Source: Bacteroidota bacterium
GTDB taxonomy: Bacteria > Bacteroidota > Bacteroidia > Bacteroidales > VadinHA17
Direction: 5' to 3'
Assembly (NCBI GenBank): GCA_022703405.1
Contig: JAKLDT010000011.1
Span: 1-34,692 of the forward strand
DNA: 34,692 nucleotides
The translations under genes were made by a program, and so were the position numbers. Below the pieces are notes generated by a model. That model was given only the letters and a program-made list of their open reading frames with translations. It was not told where the DNA came from and did no database searches. Shown here piece by piece: positions 32,246-34,692 of the stretch. Numbering within the stretch: position 1 is the stretch's first letter; each line of letters opens with the position of its first letter.

Positions 32246-33628
32246 ATGATAAAAATTGACTTCAGCATTAATAATGAGGCCCTTTCACAAAAGCTGACAG
32301 GATTCTGGCAGTTGTCAGGTAAAAAAATACATCTTATTGAAAAAGAGTATGGTGAGGGGAAGGGTTCGCCTGTCTTTACAGTTAAGGGAAAATATACAAC
32401 ACGCGGATGGACTGAATGGACACAGGGCTTTCAGTATGGTTCATCGATATTGCAATTCGATGCTACCGGAGAGAAAATGATGCTTGAGAACGGCAGAAAG
32501 AAAACACTGGAAAAAATGGCTCCTCATGTAAGCCATATCGGAGTGCATGATCATGGCTTCAACAATGTAAGCACTTATGGAAACCTGCTGAGGCTGATGA
32601 GGGAGGGCAAAATACCTTACAATGAGTGGGAAAAGAATTTTTATGAAATGGCTCTCAAAATCTCCGGCGCAGTACAAGCCTCGCGTTGGACAGCTGTAAG
32701 GGATGGTGGATTTATTCATTCTTTCAACGGTGCTCATTCACTTTTTGTTGACACAATACGTTCCTGCCGGGCACTTATTGTAAGCCATACTCTTGGACAT
32801 GTGTTCCAGGGAGAGGGCGACGCCAGGATAAGTCTGCTCGAACGGGCTCTTCTCCACATGAAGGCCACTGCAAAATATTCTGTGTTTTATGGCGAAGGAC
32901 GCGACAGTTATGATGTATGGGGCAGGACAGCACACGAAAGCATTTTCAATGTGAAGGATGGCAATTTCAGGTGCCCCGGTACCCAGCAGGGTTACTCGGG
33001 CTTCAGCACGTGGACGCGTGGCCTGGCATGGGCAATGTGTGGTTTTGCAGAACAGCTTGAGTGGATAAGTTCTGTAAAGGAGGAAGAACTTGCTGACTTT
33101 GGCGGAAAAGAAGGACTTAAGGCAATATTCCTCCGTGCTGCAAAAGCCACCTGCGACTTTTATATTGCAAATACACCAACCGACGGTGTACCTTACTGGG
33201 ACACCGGAGCCCCAGGCCTTGCTAATATGGGAGCTTATACCGATAAACCTTCAGATCCTTTTAACCAGCACGAACCTGTCGACAGTTCAGCTGCTGCTAT
33301 TGCAGCACAGGGACTACTGAGGCTCGGTCATTATCTTTCTGAAAACGGTGATCCGGAAGATGGCAGGACCTACTGGCAGGCAGGTCTTTGCGTTGTAAAT
33401 ACCCTTTTATCAGAACTTTACCTGAGTACTGATCCGTCTCACCAGGGACTTCTACTGCATACAATTTACCACAGACCCAATGGCTGGGACCATATCCCTG
33501 AAGGAAGCAAAATACCTTACGGTGAATCGTGCATGTGGGGAGATTACCATTTCCGTGAAGTGTGTCTTTACCTTGGCAGGATAATAAGCAGGGGAAATTA
33601 TTATACATATTATAATTGTGTGAGATGA
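32246..33628 (+). CDS. GH88-like unsaturated uronyl hydrolase, cytoplasmic
   Basis: A 460-residue (alpha/alpha)6-barrel enzyme of the GH88 type, longer than the usual 370-400. Conserved blocks are WTEWTQGFQYGSSI (55-68), HIGVHDHGF (97-105), SFNGAHSLFVDTIRSC (159-174), and QQGYSGFSTWTRGLAWAMCGF (247-267, shown here as QGYSGFSTWTRGLAW). Others are VPYWDTGAP and PVDSSAAAIAAQGLL. D102 and D169 correspond to the two catalytic aspartates (88 and 149) of Bacillus UGL. GH88 hydrates the double bond of 4,5-unsaturated uronic acids left by polysaccharide lyases and so frees the end sugar. There is no signal peptide, so it acts on imported oligosaccharides. The next gene starts within its stop codon. 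Confidence 0.88.
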   Translation: MIKIDFSINNEALSQKLTGFWQLSGKKIHLIEKEYGEGKGSPVFTVKGKYTTRGWTEWTQGFQYGSSILQFDATGEKMMLENGRKKTLEKMAPHVSHIGVHDHGFNNVSTYGNLLRLMREGKIPYNEWEKNFYEMALKISGAVQASRWTAVRDGGFIHSFNGAHSLFVDTIRSCRALIVSHTLGHVFQGEGDARISLLERALLHMKATAKYSVFYGEGRDSYDVWGRTAHESIFNVKDGNFRCPGTQQGYSGFSTWTRGLAWAMCGFAEQLEWISSVKEEELADFGGKEGLKAIFLRAAKATCDFYIANTPTDGVPYWDTGAPGLANMGAYTDKPSDPFNQHEPVDSSAAAIAAQGLLRLGHYLSENGDPEDGRTYWQAGLCVVNTLLSELYLSTDPSHQGLLLHTIYHRPNGWDHIPEGSKIPYGESCMWGDYHFREVCLYLGRIISRGNYYTYYNCVR

Positions 33629-34458
33629 ATGCTGAACCGGTGAAGGACCTTTCGAGGCTGTGCCTGCATACAATAACAACAAAGCCATGGAACATTGAGG
33701 AGGCTGCACGTAACTATTCAAAGGCTGGTGTGAAAGGAATAACAGTGTGGCGGGACACTCTTGAAGGCAGGGACATAATAAAAACAGGAGGTCTGCTTCG
33801 TGAAAGCGGCCTGCATGTTGTCTCTCTCTGCCGGGGTGGCTTTTTTGCTAACACAGAAAAAGCAAAAAGAGATCTTGCAATTACTGATAACCGCAGGGCC
33901 GTTGAGGAAGCCTTTAAGCTGGGAACTGACAAGATTGTACTTGTCTGCGGCGCTGATCCACGCCAATCTCTCGAAGATTCAAGGAAGCAGATCTATGACG
34001 GAATATGCGAAGTATTGCCCGATGCAAAAGCAGCAGGTGTTAAACTGGCTGTTGAACCACTTCATCCAATGTTTGCCGATACAAGGTCAGCTGTAAATAC
34101 AATCAAACAGGCAAATGATCTTGTTGAGGCTATTGACAGTGAGTATGTTGGTGTTGCTGTTGATGTTTACCATCTCTGGTGGGATCCCGACCTGGAAGAG
34201 GAAATTTACAGGTGCGGAAAGAACAGAAATCTCCTGGCCTTTCATATCTGCGACTGGAAGTCTCCAACTGTTGATATGCTCAATGACCGCGGACTGATGG
34301 GAGAAGGATGCATCAATCTCAGGAAAATAAGATCATGGGTGGAAAAGGCAGGCTTCAATGGTTTCATCGAAGTGGAGATCTTCTCCAACTTATGGTGGAA
34401 ACAGGATCAGAATGAGTTTTTGGAGAGAATTGTTAGGGCTTATAAGGAACATGCGTAA
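33625..34458 (+). CDS. cytosolic sugar isomerase/epimerase-like TIM-barrel protein
   Basis: 277 residues from the ATG at 33625, which overlaps the GH88 stop as ATGA and implies translational coupling; an ATG at 33616 would add three residues. It is a xylose-isomerase-like barrel with the metal-ligand set E144 (VEPLHP), D180 (AVDVYHLWW), H207 (AFHICDW) and E249 or E251 (FIEVEIFSN). Nothing suggests export. Relatives interconvert keto and aldo sugars, as in hydroxypyruvate or tagatose-type isomerases. Its tie to GH88 suggests it works on the sugar released there, perhaps the 4-deoxy-keto-uronate or the amino sugar. It differs from the Tat-exported isomerase at 13852, which has a signal peptide and another sequence. 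Confidence 0.88.
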   Translation: MNAEPVKDLSRLCLHTITTKPWNIEEAARNYSKAGVKGITVWRDTLEGRDIIKTGGLLRESGLHVVSLCRGGFFANTEKAKRDLAITDNRRAVEEAFKLGTDKIVLVCGADPRQSLEDSRKQIYDGICEVLPDAKAAGVKLAVEPLHPMFADTRSAVNTIKQANDLVEAIDSEYVGVAVDVYHLWWDPDLEEEIYRCGKNRNLLAFHICDWKSPTVDMLNDRGLMGEGCINLRKIRSWVEKAGFNGFIEVEIFSNLWWKQDQNEFLERIVRAYKEHA

Positions 34459-34499
34459 GAATTAAACCTTATCCTTGTGGGTGAAGCCTCATCCCCCGG

Positions 34500-34571
34500 C
34501 CCCTTCTCCCGGGGGAGAAGGGGAGTAAGAACCAAAGGATCAGGATTCTAGCCCCTCTCCCCTGGGAGAGG
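34500..34571. terminator. pair of C-rich/G-rich hairpins after the last gene
   Basis: CCCCTTCTCC (34500-34509) pairs with GGAGAAGGGG (34514-34523), and CCTCTCCC (34554-34561) pairs with GGGAGAGG (34564-34571). They lie 40-110 bp after the stop of the isomerase gene. Neither is followed by a good T tract, so termination is plausible but not certain. TTCCGATAGC (34572-34581) after the second hairpin echoes the GTCCCGATAGC arm at 2252. The remaining bases to 34692 are AT-rich with no gene seen. Confidence 0.6.
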
Positions 34572-34692
34572 TTCCGATAGCTCCTAAAATCCGCATGTTT
34601 GATTTGATAATAGATTTTGAAGCTATCTAAAACAAAAGTATGATGATTTTGCTATTGGTTTTATCGTTTAACCAATTTTGTAGAACTATTTC

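Overview
The window looks like a chromosomal piece of an uncultured member of the Bacteroidota, most likely a free-living or sediment Bacteroidales/Marinilabiliales-type organism. The signs are a SusC/SusD pair behind an ECF sigma factor and FecR anti-sigma gene, lipoprotein and Ala-Gln signal peptides, Tat-exported sugar enzymes, TAnnTTTG-type promoter elements and DUF4091, DUF5107 and ASPIC/UnbV proteins. No rRNA, tRNA, transposase, phage gene or CRISPR array was seen.

Region 1 (1-7.1 kb) is housekeeping: a quinone-oxidoreductase-like dehydrogenase and a PPP-type phosphatase (minus strand), rmuC, a small membrane protein, then a minus-strand cluster of a secreted nitrilase-family amidohydrolase, a MerR/B12-binding regulator with the complete CarH-type cobalamin signature, and a YqeY protein. 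Its intergenic spaces are full of repeats: a 70-bp direct repeat present twice (13-82 and 4131-4200, one mismatch), a GTAATT-headed array of UUCG-loop mini-hairpins after rmuC, and nested palindromic modules between 2229 and 2520. Several genes take their stop codons from these repeats.

Region 2 (7.3-11.4 kb) has a 1034-residue secreted DUF5107/TPR protein, a strong intrinsic terminator, and a second secreted nitrilase-family gene interrupted by a single in-frame TGA.

Region 3 (11.5-16.0 kb, minus strand) runs from a two-domain thioredoxin-fold protein through a Tat-exported TIM-barrel sugar isomerase-like protein to two tandem paralogous membrane acetyltransferases of the HGSNAT/NagX (DUF5009) type.

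Region 4 (16.3-34.5 kb, plus strand) is a polysaccharide-utilisation-type locus: ECF sigma factor, FecR, SusC with STN domain, SusD, a very large VCBS/ASPIC-UnbV lipoprotein-like protein, two DUF4091/GH123-like proteins with adjacent Asp-Glu pairs, a Tat-exported Gfo/Idh/MocA oxidoreductase, a GH88-like unsaturated uronyl hydrolase without signal peptide, and a TIM-barrel isomerase-like protein whose start overlaps the GH88 stop. The likely logic (inference) is that a substrate signal passes through SusC, FecR and the sigma factor, SusCD imports the glycan, the GH123-like and oxidoreductase enzymes work outside the cytoplasm, and the GH88/isomerase pair finishes in the cytoplasm. The GH88-like, GH123-like and HGSNAT/NagX-like proteins together suggest a glycan with uronic acid and N-acetylhexosamine, such as a glycosaminoglycan, but no polysaccharide lyase, sulfatase or sugar permease is visible, so the substrate is unproven. 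Two periplasmic-type Gfo/Idh/MocA and isomerase proteins leave open a 3-keto-glycoside cleavage route as an alternative.
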